NCBI RefSeq assembly: GCF_006714895.1
Contig: NZ_VFME01000001.1
Span: forward strand, 1,302,001-1,366,000
Direction of reading: 5' to 3'
DNA: 64,000 nt
DNA from: Gramella sp. Hel_I_59
Lineage (GTDB): Bacteria; Bacteroidota; Bacteroidia; Flavobacteriales; Flavobacteriaceae
Shown: positions 17,836-27,814 of the stretch, piece by piece
Layout of the letters: every line of letters begins with the position of its first letter
Numbering within the stretch: the first letter of the stretch is position 1
Notes under the pieces: generated by a model
What the model was told of the DNA's origin: nothing
Database searches by the model: none
Seen by the model: the letters and a program-made list of their open reading frames with translations, nothing else
Program-made: the position numbers and the translations under genes

Positions 17836-19269
17836 ATGCAAAAACCCCGTTTAAAGTTTTGGGATATCTGGAACATGAGTTTCGGATTTCTGGGTATACA
17901 ATTTGGTTTCGCGCTTCAAGGCTCGACCATGTCCCGTATATTCGAAACATTAGGTGCTGAAAAGGACAACATTCCATTATTATGGATCGCTGCTCCACTG
18001 GCAGGCCTTATCGTGCAACCAATTATTGGTTATTTAAGCGATAATACCTGGCATAAGAGTTTAGGTAGAAGAAGACCATTTTTCCTCCTTGGAGCCATAC
18101 TTAGCTCCATTGCTCTCTTGCTAATGCCATACTCTTCTGCAGTATGGATGGCAGCAGGGTTGTTACTTGTGCTAGATGCCTCCATTAATATATCCATGGA
18201 ACCATTCCGTGCCCTGGTAGCAGATAAGTTACCAGATTCACAAAGAAGTTATGGATTCGTAATTCAGACATTAATCATAGGAATTGGAACCTGGGTGGCC
18301 AGTAACCTCCCAAAATTTATGAATAACGTGCTTAATATTAGTAATGAAGCCGCTCCGGGAGTAGTTCCAGAGTCGGTTCGAGTTGCTTTTATCGTAGGAG
18401 CTGTTGTATTCATTGGGTCTATTCTGGTGACCATTTTCACTACCAAAGAATACACGCCAGAAGAAATGCAAAAATTCGAGGATGGTGATGAACCTGAGAA
18501 AGATCAGGGTATGATCAAAACCATTCTGGGAACCTATGCTTTAATGCCTAAGATCATGAAAAAACTGGGCGTAGTTCAGTTTTTCTCCTGGTTTGCATTT
18601 TTTGCCATGTGGACTTTAGCAAACCCAGCACTTACCAGTCATATTTATAATGCACCGAAACCTCAGATAGAAGAATTCGCCCAGCTGGATAGTGAAGGAG
18701 AACTTCAGTATGACGCAGACAGGGTGATTTTATTTCAGGATGACCAGGCGAGACTGGAATATTCAGCACAGGATAAGAGCTACAATGAAGCCAGTGATGA
18801 TGTAGGATCCAAAATGGGAATCTACGGACTATCATCCATGGCCTTTGCGTTGCTATTAACCTTCTATACTTCAAGATTTGCGATCAATCGTAAACTCGTA
18901 CATATGGGGAGTTTGATTCTTGGAGGCGCCGGATTTTTACTGATGTACTTTATTCCCGGCGACCCAGAAATGTTATATGTATGTTTTGTACTCATTGGTT
19001 TTGCCTGGGGAAGTATACTTTCCATGCCTTATGCAATGCTGTCAAGTTCGGTAGCATCATCAAAAATGGGCTTAATGATGGGTGTTTTTAATATGTTCAT
19101 CGTGATTCCACAAATTATCGCAGCACTTGGAGGTGTTGTTTTTCTACAAAAACTTATTGGAGAAGAATCGATCCATGCAATGACCGTGGCAGGTGTATTC
19201 CTCTTATTCGCGGCATTTTCAAACTTATTAATTACAGATAGAAAAGCTATTAAATATGACCCAGCATAA
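17836..19269 (+). CDS. MFS maltose/maltodextrin transporter of the inner membrane (SLC45/GPH-like)
   Basis: This is a 477-residue protein with about 12 hydrophobic helices. The N-terminus has FGFLGIQFGFALQGSTMSRIFETLGA, and IIGYLSDNTWHKSLGRRRPFFLLG contains the MFS loop 2-3 signature. It resembles the MFS disaccharide carriers found next to maltose phosphorylase in Bacteroidetes. It should bring maltose made in the periplasm into the cytoplasm. Its stop overlaps the pgmB start by 14 nt. Confidence 0.88.
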   Translation: MQKPRLKFWDIWNMSFGFLGIQFGFALQGSTMSRIFETLGAEKDNIPLLWIAAPLAGLIVQPIIGYLSDNTWHKSLGRRRPFFLLGAILSSIALLLMPYSSAVWMAAGLLLVLDASINISMEPFRALVADKLPDSQRSYGFVIQTLIIGIGTWVASNLPKFMNNVLNISNEAAPGVVPESVRVAFIVGAVVFIGSILVTIFTTKEYTPEEMQKFEDGDEPEKDQGMIKTILGTYALMPKIMKKLGVVQFFSWFAFFAMWTLANPALTSHIYNAPKPQIEEFAQLDSEGELQYDADRVILFQDDQARLEYSAQDKSYNEASDDVGSKMGIYGLSSMAFALLLTFYTSRFAINRKLVHMGSLILGGAGFLLMYFIPGDPEMLYVCFVLIGFAWGSILSMPYAMLSSSVASSKMGLMMGVFNMFIVIPQIIAALGGVVFLQKLIGEESIHAMTVAGVFLLFAAFSNLLITDRKAIKYDPA

Positions 19270-19936
19270 AAAGGATACCAAAGCTGCCGTGATTTTTGAT
19301 CTCGACGGAGTGATCGTCGATACGGCAAAATTTCATTTTCAAGCCTGGAAAAAACTGGCTAATGATCTTGGTTTTGATTTTACTCAAGAGCAAAACGAGC
19401 AATTAAAAGGAGTGAGCAGGGTAGAATCATTGAAAAAGATCCTTCAATGGGGAAATATGGAACTTTCTGAAGAAGAATTTAATAGACAGATGGCATTGAA
19501 AAATGAAAATTATCTGGGCTATGTTGAAAAAATGGATGAATCTGAAATCCTTCCGGGAGTTAGAAAAATCCTTGACTATTTAAAGCAGAATAATATTCCA
19601 TTCGCTTTAGGTTCTGCCAGCAAGAATGCGCGCCGAATTTTAAAGCAGATCAATTTATATGAAGAATTTGATGCGATCGTAGATGGAACAGATGTTTCAA
19701 AAGCGAAGCCAGATCCGGAAGTTTTCCTGATCGCCGCCGTAAAACTTGGTGCGCAAGCGCATGATTGTGTGGTATTTGAAGATGCTCTGGCCGGAGTTCA
19801 GGCTGCCAATGCAGGAAATATGACTAGTATCGGTATTGGGTCTGCCAGTGTTCTAGGTGAAGCAGACCATGTCTTTAATGACTTTACCGAGATCGAGATA
19901 GAATTTATAGAAAAATTATTGAGAAACGAGAAGTAA
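19256..19936 (+). CDS. pgmB: beta-phosphoglucomutase
   Basis: This is a 226-residue HAD-superfamily protein. Motif I is FDLDGVIVDT (D15 nucleophile, D17), the cap region has LKGVSRVESLKKIL, motif II is LGSAS and motif III/IV is KPDPEVF..VFEDALAG. It converts beta-Glc-1-P, the product of maltose phosphorylase, to Glc-6-P. It overlaps the transporter gene upstream and shares one base (TAATG) with the maltose phosphorylase start. Confidence 0.93.
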   Translation: MTQHKKDTKAAVIFDLDGVIVDTAKFHFQAWKKLANDLGFDFTQEQNEQLKGVSRVESLKKILQWGNMELSEEEFNRQMALKNENYLGYVEKMDESEILPGVRKILDYLKQNNIPFALGSASKNARRILKQINLYEEFDAIVDGTDVSKAKPDPEVFLIAAVKLGAQAHDCVVFEDALAGVQAANAGNMTSIGIGSASVLGEADHVFNDFTEIEIEFIEKLLRNEK

Positions 19937-22242
19937 TGAATCAGGATTATATAAAACCGGACGAGTGGTCCATCATTGAAGAAGAATTTGACGCAGGTAG
20001 AGTGAAATCCTCAGAAAGCCTTTTCAGTATTGGAAATGGAGCCATGGGGCAGCGTGCAAATTTTGAAGAACAGTATTCCGGACCAAGTTTCCAGGGAAGT
20101 TATATTGGAGGGGTTTATTATCCCGATAAAACCAAAGTAGGCTGGTGGAAAAATGGTTATCCCGAGTATTTTGCGAAAGTATTGAATGCTCCTAACTGGA
20201 TTGGAATCAATGTTTTCGTAAACGAAGAACCACTGGATCTGTTCAATTGTAAATCGGTTAAAAACTTTCGCCGTGAATTAAATATGAAAGAGGGTACGCT
20301 TTCCAGAAGTTTTGAAGCCGAGCTTCCAAACGGAATTGAAGTGGAAGTAAAAGCTTTGCGTTTCGTTTCTATTGTTGAAGACGAGCTTGGAGCGATAAAA
20401 TTTGAAGTAACTCCGTTAAATCAGGATGCTGAGATCAGGTTCGATCCTTATCTTGATGGGAGCATTACTAATACTGATGCAAACTGGGAAGAACGATTCT
20501 GGGAAACTCTGGATGTAAAGGAAGATTCTCGGCGTGCCTATATCGTAAGTAAAACACTGAAAACTGGTTTCCATGTAGGCACCTTTATGCAGTCTGAAAT
20601 TTTGCTGAATAATGAAAAAGTTACTACTGAAGCAACTTCTTCAGTTGGAGAAGATCGCATCTCATTTGCTTATAAAGTAAAGACCGCAAAACAGGAAACG
20701 GCTGCTATTATTAAGTATGCTGGTTATGTTTCAGATATGAACCATAAGAAAGAGCAACTGATCCAGGCGGCAGGCAAAGTTCTTGACTCGGCGACTTCAA
20801 AAGGATTTGAATCTTTAAAGAATGATCAGAAAGAAGCATGGGCTTCGATCTGGGAAATGGCAGATATTACAATTTCCGGCGATGTAAAAGCTCAGCAGGG
20901 AATCCGTTTCAATATTTTTCAGCTTAATCAAACTTATTTAGGAGAAGACGAACGCCTGAATATTGGACCTAAAGGATTCACGGGTGAGAAGTATGGAGGT
21001 AGCACCTATTGGGATACAGAAGCTTATTGTATTCCTTTTTATATGGCGACCAAAGATCAAAAAGTAGCACGAAAGCTACTTACGTATCGCTATAATCACC
21101 TTCAGAAAGCCAAAGAGAATGCAGGAAAATTAGGCTTTTCGAATGGTGCCGCGCTTTACCCAATGGTAACTATGAACGGTGAGGAATCCCACAATGAGTG
21201 GGAGATCACATTCGAGGAAATTCATAGAAACGGTTCTATGATCTTTGCGATTTATAATTATGTGCGTTACACCGGCGACTTCAGCTATATTCCTGAAAAA
21301 GGACTGGAAGTAATGATCGCCGTAGCCAGGTTCTGGCACCAAAGATCAAACTTCAGTAAGGATAAGAATAAATACGTCATCCTTGGAGTGACCGGTCCTA
21401 ATGAATACGAGAACAACGTAAACAATAACTGGTACACTAACTATCTTGCTAAATGGTGTATCGAATACTGTCTTGAAACTATCAATAAAGTGAAAGATGG
21501 TCATCAGGAAGATTACGCGAGAGTGATGGGTCTAACAGATCTAAACGATGGTGAATTAGCCAAATGGAGAGAAGTTGCTGAAGAAATGTACTTCCCGTAT
21601 TCTGAAGAAGATAACGTGTATCTGCAACAGGATGGTTTTCTTGATAAAGAGATCATCCCGGTAAAAGATCTGGAGAAAAAACATAGACCAATTAACCAGA
21701 AATGGAGCTGGGATAGGATTCTTCGTTCCTGTTATATTAAACAGGCAGATGTGCTGCAGGGATTTTATTTCTTTGAAGATCATTTCAGCAAGGAGCAACT
21801 AGAAAAGCATTTCGATTATTATGAGCCGCTAACGGTTCATGAGTCTTCACTATCTCCTTGTGTCCACAGCATTCAAGCTGCGGTTCTGGGAAGAATGGAA
21901 CAGGCTTATGAGTTTTATGTGAGAACTTCGAGATTGGATCTTGATGATTATAATAAGGAAGTAGAAGAAGGATGTCACATTACCAGTATGGCTGGAACCT
22001 GGATGAGTATTGTAGAAGGTTTTGGAGGTATGCGTGTGGAAAATGACCAGTTGTCATTTAAACCACAAATCCCTGAAAACTGGAATGCATATTCTTTTAA
22101 AGTAAACTTTAGAGACCGCATTGTCAAGGTTTCAGTTTCTTCCAAGGGAACCGAGTTCTCTCTGGAAGGATCTGAATCGCTGGATATCCAGGTAAATAAT
22201 AAGGAGCTTACTTTAGTTCCTAACGAACAAATTACGGCTTAG
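19936..22242 (+). CDS. malP: maltose phosphorylase (GH65)
   Basis: This 768-residue GH65 protein splits maltose with phosphate into glucose and beta-Glc-1-P. The catalytic Glu is predicted at E490 in VTGPNEYENN. Other family segments are KYGGSTYWDTEAYCIPFY, MNGEESHNEWEITFEEIHR and the phosphate-site region YEPLTVHESSLSPCVHSI. Adjacent pgmB makes maltose rather than trehalose or kojibiose the likeliest substrate, although trehalose phosphorylase belongs to the same family. A terminator follows before the next GH13 gene. Confidence 0.9.
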   Translation: MNQDYIKPDEWSIIEEEFDAGRVKSSESLFSIGNGAMGQRANFEEQYSGPSFQGSYIGGVYYPDKTKVGWWKNGYPEYFAKVLNAPNWIGINVFVNEEPLDLFNCKSVKNFRRELNMKEGTLSRSFEAELPNGIEVEVKALRFVSIVEDELGAIKFEVTPLNQDAEIRFDPYLDGSITNTDANWEERFWETLDVKEDSRRAYIVSKTLKTGFHVGTFMQSEILLNNEKVTTEATSSVGEDRISFAYKVKTAKQETAAIIKYAGYVSDMNHKKEQLIQAAGKVLDSATSKGFESLKNDQKEAWASIWEMADITISGDVKAQQGIRFNIFQLNQTYLGEDERLNIGPKGFTGEKYGGSTYWDTEAYCIPFYMATKDQKVARKLLTYRYNHLQKAKENAGKLGFSNGAALYPMVTMNGEESHNEWEITFEEIHRNGSMIFAIYNYVRYTGDFSYIPEKGLEVMIAVARFWHQRSNFSKDKNKYVILGVTGPNEYENNVNNNWYTNYLAKWCIEYCLETINKVKDGHQEDYARVMGLTDLNDGELAKWREVAEEMYFPYSEEDNVYLQQDGFLDKEIIPVKDLEKKHRPINQKWSWDRILRSCYIKQADVLQGFYFFEDHFSKEQLEKHFDYYEPLTVHESSLSPCVHSIQAAVLGRMEQAYEFYVRTSRLDLDDYNKEVEEGCHITSMAGTWMSIVEGFGGMRVENDQLSFKPQIPENWNAYSFKVNFRDRIVKVSVSSKGTEFSLEGSESLDIQVNNKELTLVPNEQITA

Positions 22243-22249
22243 TAATAAT

Positions 22250-22282
22250 GGCTCTCTTTTCAGGAAGGGAGCCTTTTTTTTT
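22250..22282 (+). terminator. intra-operon terminator after maltose phosphorylase
   Basis: GGCTCTC (22250-22256) pairs with GGGAGCC (22267-22273) with one G-U pair, followed by nine T. It sits inside what would otherwise be the first codons of an over-extended start of the next gene. This supports ATG 22290 as that gene's true start. Confidence 0.75.
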
Positions 22283-22289
22283 AAATAAT

Positions 22290-24158
22290 ATGAGAAAAAT
22301 TTTAATGCTTTGTGGTCTGTTTATCGGGCTACAGGCTTTTGCGCAAATCGAGCGCGTGGAACCACCTAACTGGTGGACAGGTTTTGAACAGGATAGTTTG
22401 CAGTTAATGCTCTACGGAAGCAATATTGGTTCTGCGGAAGTATCTTCAAATTACCAGGGAGTTGAAGTGCTGGGAACAGAAAAAGCAGATAGCCCGAATT
22501 ATTTATTCGTAAATCTTGTAATTACTGAAGCAGCCAGGCCCGGTAACATGAAACTGAATTTCAAATTCGAAGACGGTTCTTCTGAAGTCATTGATTACGA
22601 ATTAAAAAAACGTGAGCAGGCTGCTGAAGATTTTGTGGGATTTGACAATTCTGATGCAATCTACCTGATCACCCCAGACCGTTTTGCTAATGGTGATTAT
22701 AGTAACGATATAGACGAAAGTCTTAATGAGAAAACTATTGATCTCGAGGATGATTACGCCCGTCATGGTGGTGACATTCGTGGAATTATAGATCATCTTG
22801 ATTATATAGATGAAATGGGATTTACTGCTATCTGGTCTTCTCCATTATTGATCAATGACATGGAGTCCGGCTCTTATCACGGTTATGCAATGACCGACTT
22901 CTATAAAGTAGATCCTCGTTTTGGAACTCTGGAAGAATACAAGGAACTGGCACAAAAGGCAGACGAAAGAGGTATCAAATTGATTATGGATATGGTGGCA
23001 AATCATAGTGGCGTTGAGCATTGGTGGATGGATGATCTTCCATTTAATGACTGGATCAACTACCAGGAAAAATTTCTAAATAATGAAGAGTTGATTTATT
23101 CTAATCACCGTAGAACTGCTAACCAGGATCTATATGCTTCCGAAGCAGATAAAAAGGTGATGAGCAATGGTTGGTTCGTGGAAACAATGCCAGATCTAAA
23201 TCAAAAAAATCCTTTTCTGGCGAAATACATTATTCAGAATAATATCTGGTGGGTGGAAACTTTGAAGCTGGGAGGCATCAGGCAGGACACTTATCCTTAT
23301 CCAGATATGGAATTTATGAGTGATTGGGCCGGAGCGATCATGAAGGAATACCCGAACTTCAACATTGTTGGAGAAGAATGGTCTAATAACCCACTACTTA
23401 TTCGTTACTGGCAGGATGGTATTGAAAATGGATATGATTCTAACCTGAAATCTACGATGGATTTTGCCATGCAAACCAATATCGTAAAAGGACTGAACGA
23501 GGAATCTGGCTGGGACACAGGATTGCAACGTTTATATGACGGACTGGCGAACGATTTCGCCTATGCCTCACCTGAAAATATTATGATCTTTCCAGACAAT
23601 CATGATATGAGCAGGATCTATACTCAGCTTAATGAAGATGTGGAAAATACGAAGATGGCGCTTAGTTATATTTTGAGCCTTCCGCGTATTGCCCAGATTT
23701 ACTACGGAACTGAAATTCTTATGAATGATACTGCAAAACCAGGTGATCATGGTCTTATTAGAACCGATTTTCCAGGTGGCTGGAAAGATAGCGATAGGAA
23801 CGCATTTACCGGCAAAGGACTTTCCGAAGAAGAAAAAGACATGCAGAATTTCCTTAAAACGGTACTGAATTACAGAAAGTCCAGTAAAGCCATCCAGGAA
23901 GGAAATCTGGTGCATTTTACTCCACAAAATAAAATCTACTTGCTCTCAAGAACTTCTGGAGATGAGACGATCGTGCTAATTCTTAACAAAAATGAAGAAT
24001 CTGTAGATCTTGATCTTTCCAGGTTTGCTGAACTTGAACTTGAGGGAAAGCAGTTTCAAAATCTTATAACCAACGAAAAAATGACCTGGGGTAAAAGCCT
24101 GGAACTTCCATCTCGTGGAGCATATTTTTTCACTACAAAAATGAATAATTCAAAATAA
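22290..24158 (+). CDS. periplasmic GH13 neopullulanase/cyclomaltodextrinase-like enzyme (SusA-type)
   Basis: I place the start at 22290 (622 residues), giving the signal peptide MRKILMLCGLFIGLQAFAQ; an upstream in-frame ATG at 22248 would translate through the terminator hairpin. An N-terminal beta domain (about 25-120) is typical of cyclomaltodextrinases. GH13 regions follow: MDMVANHSG, GGIRQDTY (nucleophile Asp), NIVGEEWSN (acid/base Glu) and FPDNHDMSR. It should cut imported malto-oligosaccharides or cyclodextrins in the periplasm, as SusA does in Bacteroides. Confidence 0.88.
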   Translation: MRKILMLCGLFIGLQAFAQIERVEPPNWWTGFEQDSLQLMLYGSNIGSAEVSSNYQGVEVLGTEKADSPNYLFVNLVITEAARPGNMKLNFKFEDGSSEVIDYELKKREQAAEDFVGFDNSDAIYLITPDRFANGDYSNDIDESLNEKTIDLEDDYARHGGDIRGIIDHLDYIDEMGFTAIWSSPLLINDMESGSYHGYAMTDFYKVDPRFGTLEEYKELAQKADERGIKLIMDMVANHSGVEHWWMDDLPFNDWINYQEKFLNNEELIYSNHRRTANQDLYASEADKKVMSNGWFVETMPDLNQKNPFLAKYIIQNNIWWVETLKLGGIRQDTYPYPDMEFMSDWAGAIMKEYPNFNIVGEEWSNNPLLIRYWQDGIENGYDSNLKSTMDFAMQTNIVKGLNEESGWDTGLQRLYDGLANDFAYASPENIMIFPDNHDMSRIYTQLNEDVENTKMALSYILSLPRIAQIYYGTEILMNDTAKPGDHGLIRTDFPGGWKDSDRNAFTGKGLSEEEKDMQNFLKTVLNYRKSSKAIQEGNLVHFTPQNKIYLLSRTSGDETIVLILNKNEESVDLDLSRFAELELEGKQFQNLITNEKMTWGKSLELPSRGAYFFTTKMNNSK

Positions 24159-24163
24159 TACAT

Positions 24164-25609
24164 ATGAAGAAGATAACCTTTATACTGGCACTTATGATCC
24201 TTTTTGTTTCTTGTAAGAACGAAACAAATCAGCCAGAGAATGCAGAGAATGAAACTGAAAAAGACTCACTGGCGCCAGTGAATGACGATATGCTTGAGTC
24301 GGCTATAATTTATGAAGCCAATATCAGGCAGTATTCTCCAGAAGGTACATTTGATGCCTTTACCCAGGATATTCCGCAGCTTAAAGAACTGGGAGTAAAA
24401 GTGATCTGGTTAATGCCAATGTATCCTATTTCCATGAAGAAAAGGAAAGCGACCGGAGATAAATCGATTGAGGATATTGAAGATCCGGAAGAGCGTAAAA
24501 AGTATCTGGGAAGCTATTATGCAATTTCAGATTACAAGGCGGTAAATCCAGATTTTGGAACCATGGAGGATTTTGATGAACTGGTTCAAACTGCCCATGA
24601 AAATGATATGTACGTTATTCTTGACTGGGTGGCGAATCATACCGGCTGGGATCATGCATGGATTGAAGAACATCCTGAATATTATACCAAGAATGACAAA
24701 GGTGAGATCACAGATCCTATTAACGATGCAACCGGAGAGCCTTGGGGCTGGACAGATGTTGCCGATCTAAATTTCGATAATGAAGGCCTAAGAGAAGCGA
24801 TGAAAAAAGACATGCTTTTCTGGATCGAGGAACACGATATCGATGGTTACCGTGCAGACGCTGCACACTCGGTTCCTACAGATTTCTGGGAGGATATCGC
24901 TGCTGAATTGCGTGAAGTAAAGCCGGTTTTTATGCTGGCTGAAGCAGAAAGTCCTAAAGAATTATTCCACAATGCTTTTGAAATGGGATACAACTGGGAA
25001 GGACACCATATCATGAATAGCATTGCGCAGGGAGATAAAACTGCCAAAGACTGGGATAATTATATGCAAAAAGTGGATTCTACATTTCAGGAGGATGATT
25101 ACCTGATGAATTTTGTAACCAATCACGATGAGAATTCATGGGCTGGAACCGTAGAGGAAAGAATGGGAGATGCTTCGGAAGCGATGCTTGCCATGACCTA
25201 TACATTACCGGGAATGCCTTTGATCTATAGCGGACAGGAATATGATATGAACAAAAGACTGGAGTTTTTTGTAAAAGATACTATTCCGAAGAAAAAAGGA
25301 AAAGTATATCCACTACTTGAAAAACTTGGTAATTTAAAAACTTCCAGTGTGGCACTGCATGGAGGGAAGTCGGCTGCCTCTTATAACGATGTTGCAACAT
25401 CTGCAGATGAAAAGGTTCTGGCGTTCAAAAGAGAGAAGAATGGAGAAACTCTTTATTATATAGCAAATATGACTGCGGAACCTGTAGAATTTTCAGCAGA
25501 AATAGAAGGTGATTTTACAGATTATATGAGCGATTCTGAAATGAAACTTACCAAAGATCAACAGATGAATTTTAAAGGCTGGGAATACCGAATTTTGATA
25601 AATAAGTAA
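24164..25609 (+). CDS. GH13 alpha-amylase-family lipoprotein
   Basis: This 481-residue protein has a lipoprotein signal with Cys17 (LFVSCKNE). GH13 regions are VILDWVANHTGWDH, IDGYRADAAHSVP (nucleophile Asp), FMLAEAESP (acid/base Glu) and NFVTNHDENSW. It lies five nt after the SusA-type gene and is the last gene of the cluster. It probably completes periplasmic maltodextrin breakdown; the exact linkage specificity cannot be told. Confidence 0.85.
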   Translation: MKKITFILALMILFVSCKNETNQPENAENETEKDSLAPVNDDMLESAIIYEANIRQYSPEGTFDAFTQDIPQLKELGVKVIWLMPMYPISMKKRKATGDKSIEDIEDPEERKKYLGSYYAISDYKAVNPDFGTMEDFDELVQTAHENDMYVILDWVANHTGWDHAWIEEHPEYYTKNDKGEITDPINDATGEPWGWTDVADLNFDNEGLREAMKKDMLFWIEEHDIDGYRADAAHSVPTDFWEDIAAELREVKPVFMLAEAESPKELFHNAFEMGYNWEGHHIMNSIAQGDKTAKDWDNYMQKVDSTFQEDDYLMNFVTNHDENSWAGTVEERMGDASEAMLAMTYTLPGMPLIYSGQEYDMNKRLEFFVKDTIPKKKGKVYPLLEKLGNLKTSSVALHGGKSAASYNDVATSADEKVLAFKREKNGETLYYIANMTAEPVEFSAEIEGDFTDYMSDSEMKLTKDQQMNFKGWEYRILINK

Positions 25610-25633
25610 TTAAACTGCCAATAAATTGAAAAA

Positions 25634-25657
25634 AGCCACATTAATGTGGCTTTTTTT
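25634..25657 (+). terminator. terminator of the maltose-use operon
   Basis: AGCCACATTAATGTGGCT (25634-25651) is a perfect 18-bp palindrome. It is flanked by A's on the left and followed by seven T. Confidence 0.9.
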
Positions 25658-25669
25658 ATTAGTTATCAA

Positions 25670-25684
25670 CCGAAAACGTTTTAG
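25670..25684. promoter_or_regulatory. probable LacI-family operator upstream of pfkA
   Basis: CCGAAAACGTTTTAG shares the core CGAAAACGTTTT with the perfect palindrome at 16564-16579 and differs only at the 3' end. It lies about 36 nt upstream of the pfkA -7 box, in a position suited to activation or repression. Confidence 0.6.
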
Positions 25685-25720
25685 TTTTTTCCGAAATTAG
25701 GTAATTGGTTTGAAAGAAGT

Positions 25721-25728
25721 TAGCTTTG
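25721..25728 (+). promoter_or_regulatory. -7 box of pfkA
   Basis: TAGCTTTG matches TAnnTTTG exactly and ends 6 nt before the ATG at 25735, so the pfkA mRNA would have almost no 5' UTR. The upstream in-frame TTG at 25726 lies inside this box, which argues against it as the start codon. Confidence 0.5.
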
Positions 25729-25734
25729 AGGATA

Positions 25735-26721
25735 ATGGTTGAAAAAATTAGAAACATCGCTGTTCTAACTTCCGGAGGAGATGCTCCGGGAATGAATGCT
25801 GCTATAAGAGCAGTTGTTCGTGCCTGTTCATATCATGATCTTGAATGTACAGGAATCTTTCGTGGATATCAGGGGCTTATCGAAGCAGATTTTGAGCCAC
25901 TAGATGCACGTTCAGTTAGAAATATAATCAATAGAGGAGGGACTTTTCTGAAGTCTACCCGTTCCAAAGAATTTCAGACTAAAGAAGGTCGTAAAAAAGC
26001 TTACGAAAATCTTAAAGCAAACAATGTAGATGCACTTATAGTAATTGGTGGAGATGGTACTTTTACCGGCGGACAACTATTTAGTAAAGAATTTGGTTTT
26101 CCGGTAGTGGGAATTCCTGCGACCATCGATAATGATATTAATGGAACCGACTTTACCCTGGGTTACGATACTGCTTTGAATACAGTCGTTGAGGCGATCG
26201 ATAAGATTCGTGATACGGCAAGTTCCCATAACAGGTTGTTCCTGGTAGAAGTGATGGGACGTGACGCTGGTGATATCGCTTTAAATAGTGGTATTGGTGC
26301 TGGTGCTGAAGAAATCTTGATCCCTGAGGAAAATCTTGGTGTGGAAAGACTACTGGATTCACTAAGAAAGAGTAAAAAGACTGGTAAAACTTCCAGTATC
26401 ATCGTGGTTGCGGAAGGGGATAAGAGCGGGAAGAATATTTTCGAACTCGCCTCATTTATAGAAGAGAATCTCGATGAATACGAAGTAAGAGTTTCTGTAT
26501 TAGGTCATATACAGCGTGGAGGTTCTCCAAGTTGTTTTGATCGTGTTCTGGCTAGTAAGTTAGGAGTTGGAGCAGTAGAAGCTTTGATGAACGGAGAAAC
26601 CGAGATCATGGTAGGAATTCACCACCAGAAAGTCGTTAATGTAGATTTACTAACGGCTATCAAAGGTGAAGCAAAAATAGATAAAGAATTACGAAGGGTG
26701 GCAGACATCACTTCGGTATAA
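25735..26721 (+). CDS. pfkA: ATP-dependent 6-phosphofructokinase
   Basis: This is a 328-residue bacterial-type PFK that phosphorylates fructose-6-P to fructose-1,6-bisphosphate. Motifs are LTSGGDAPGMNAAIR (ATP), VIGGDGTFTGG, IPATIDNDINGTDFTLGYDTA (catalytic Asp in TIDND) and VMGRDAGDIA. I take ATG 25735; the longer TTG start at 25726 falls in the -7 box. It is followed 16 nt later by gapA, forming a glycolytic operon, with a LacI-type operator upstream. Confidence 0.95.
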   Translation: MVEKIRNIAVLTSGGDAPGMNAAIRAVVRACSYHDLECTGIFRGYQGLIEADFEPLDARSVRNIINRGGTFLKSTRSKEFQTKEGRKKAYENLKANNVDALIVIGGDGTFTGGQLFSKEFGFPVVGIPATIDNDINGTDFTLGYDTALNTVVEAIDKIRDTASSHNRLFLVEVMGRDAGDIALNSGIGAGAEEILIPEENLGVERLLDSLRKSKKTGKTSSIIVVAEGDKSGKNIFELASFIEENLDEYEVRVSVLGHIQRGGSPSCFDRVLASKLGVGAVEALMNGETEIMVGIHHQKVVNVDLLTAIKGEAKIDKELRRVADITSV

Positions 26722-26725
26722 TTAA

Positions 26726-27736
<1,011 letters not shown>

Positions 27737-27758
27737 TTCATTCTGAATAAAAATAAAT

Positions 27759-27790
27759 AGCAGTTCGGTCTTACAGCTGAACTGCTTTCT
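27759..27790 (+). terminator. terminator after gapA
   Basis: AGCAGTTC (27759-27766) and GAACTGCT (27779-27786) form an 8-bp stem with a 12-nt loop, followed by a T-rich stretch (TTCTTTTC). The next ATG is 25-30 nt further on. Confidence 0.7.
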
Positions 27791-27814
27791 TTTCAATTTA
27801 ATCCATCTCAGAAC

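Noticed and set aside
22248..22289. ATG at 22248 extending the SusA-type enzyme by 14 residues
   Set aside because: The extension is encoded by the terminator hairpin and would precede, and spoil, the signal peptide.
25726..25734. TTG start extending pfkA by three residues
   Set aside because: It lies inside the -7 box and the ATG at 25735 gives the family-typical N-terminus.
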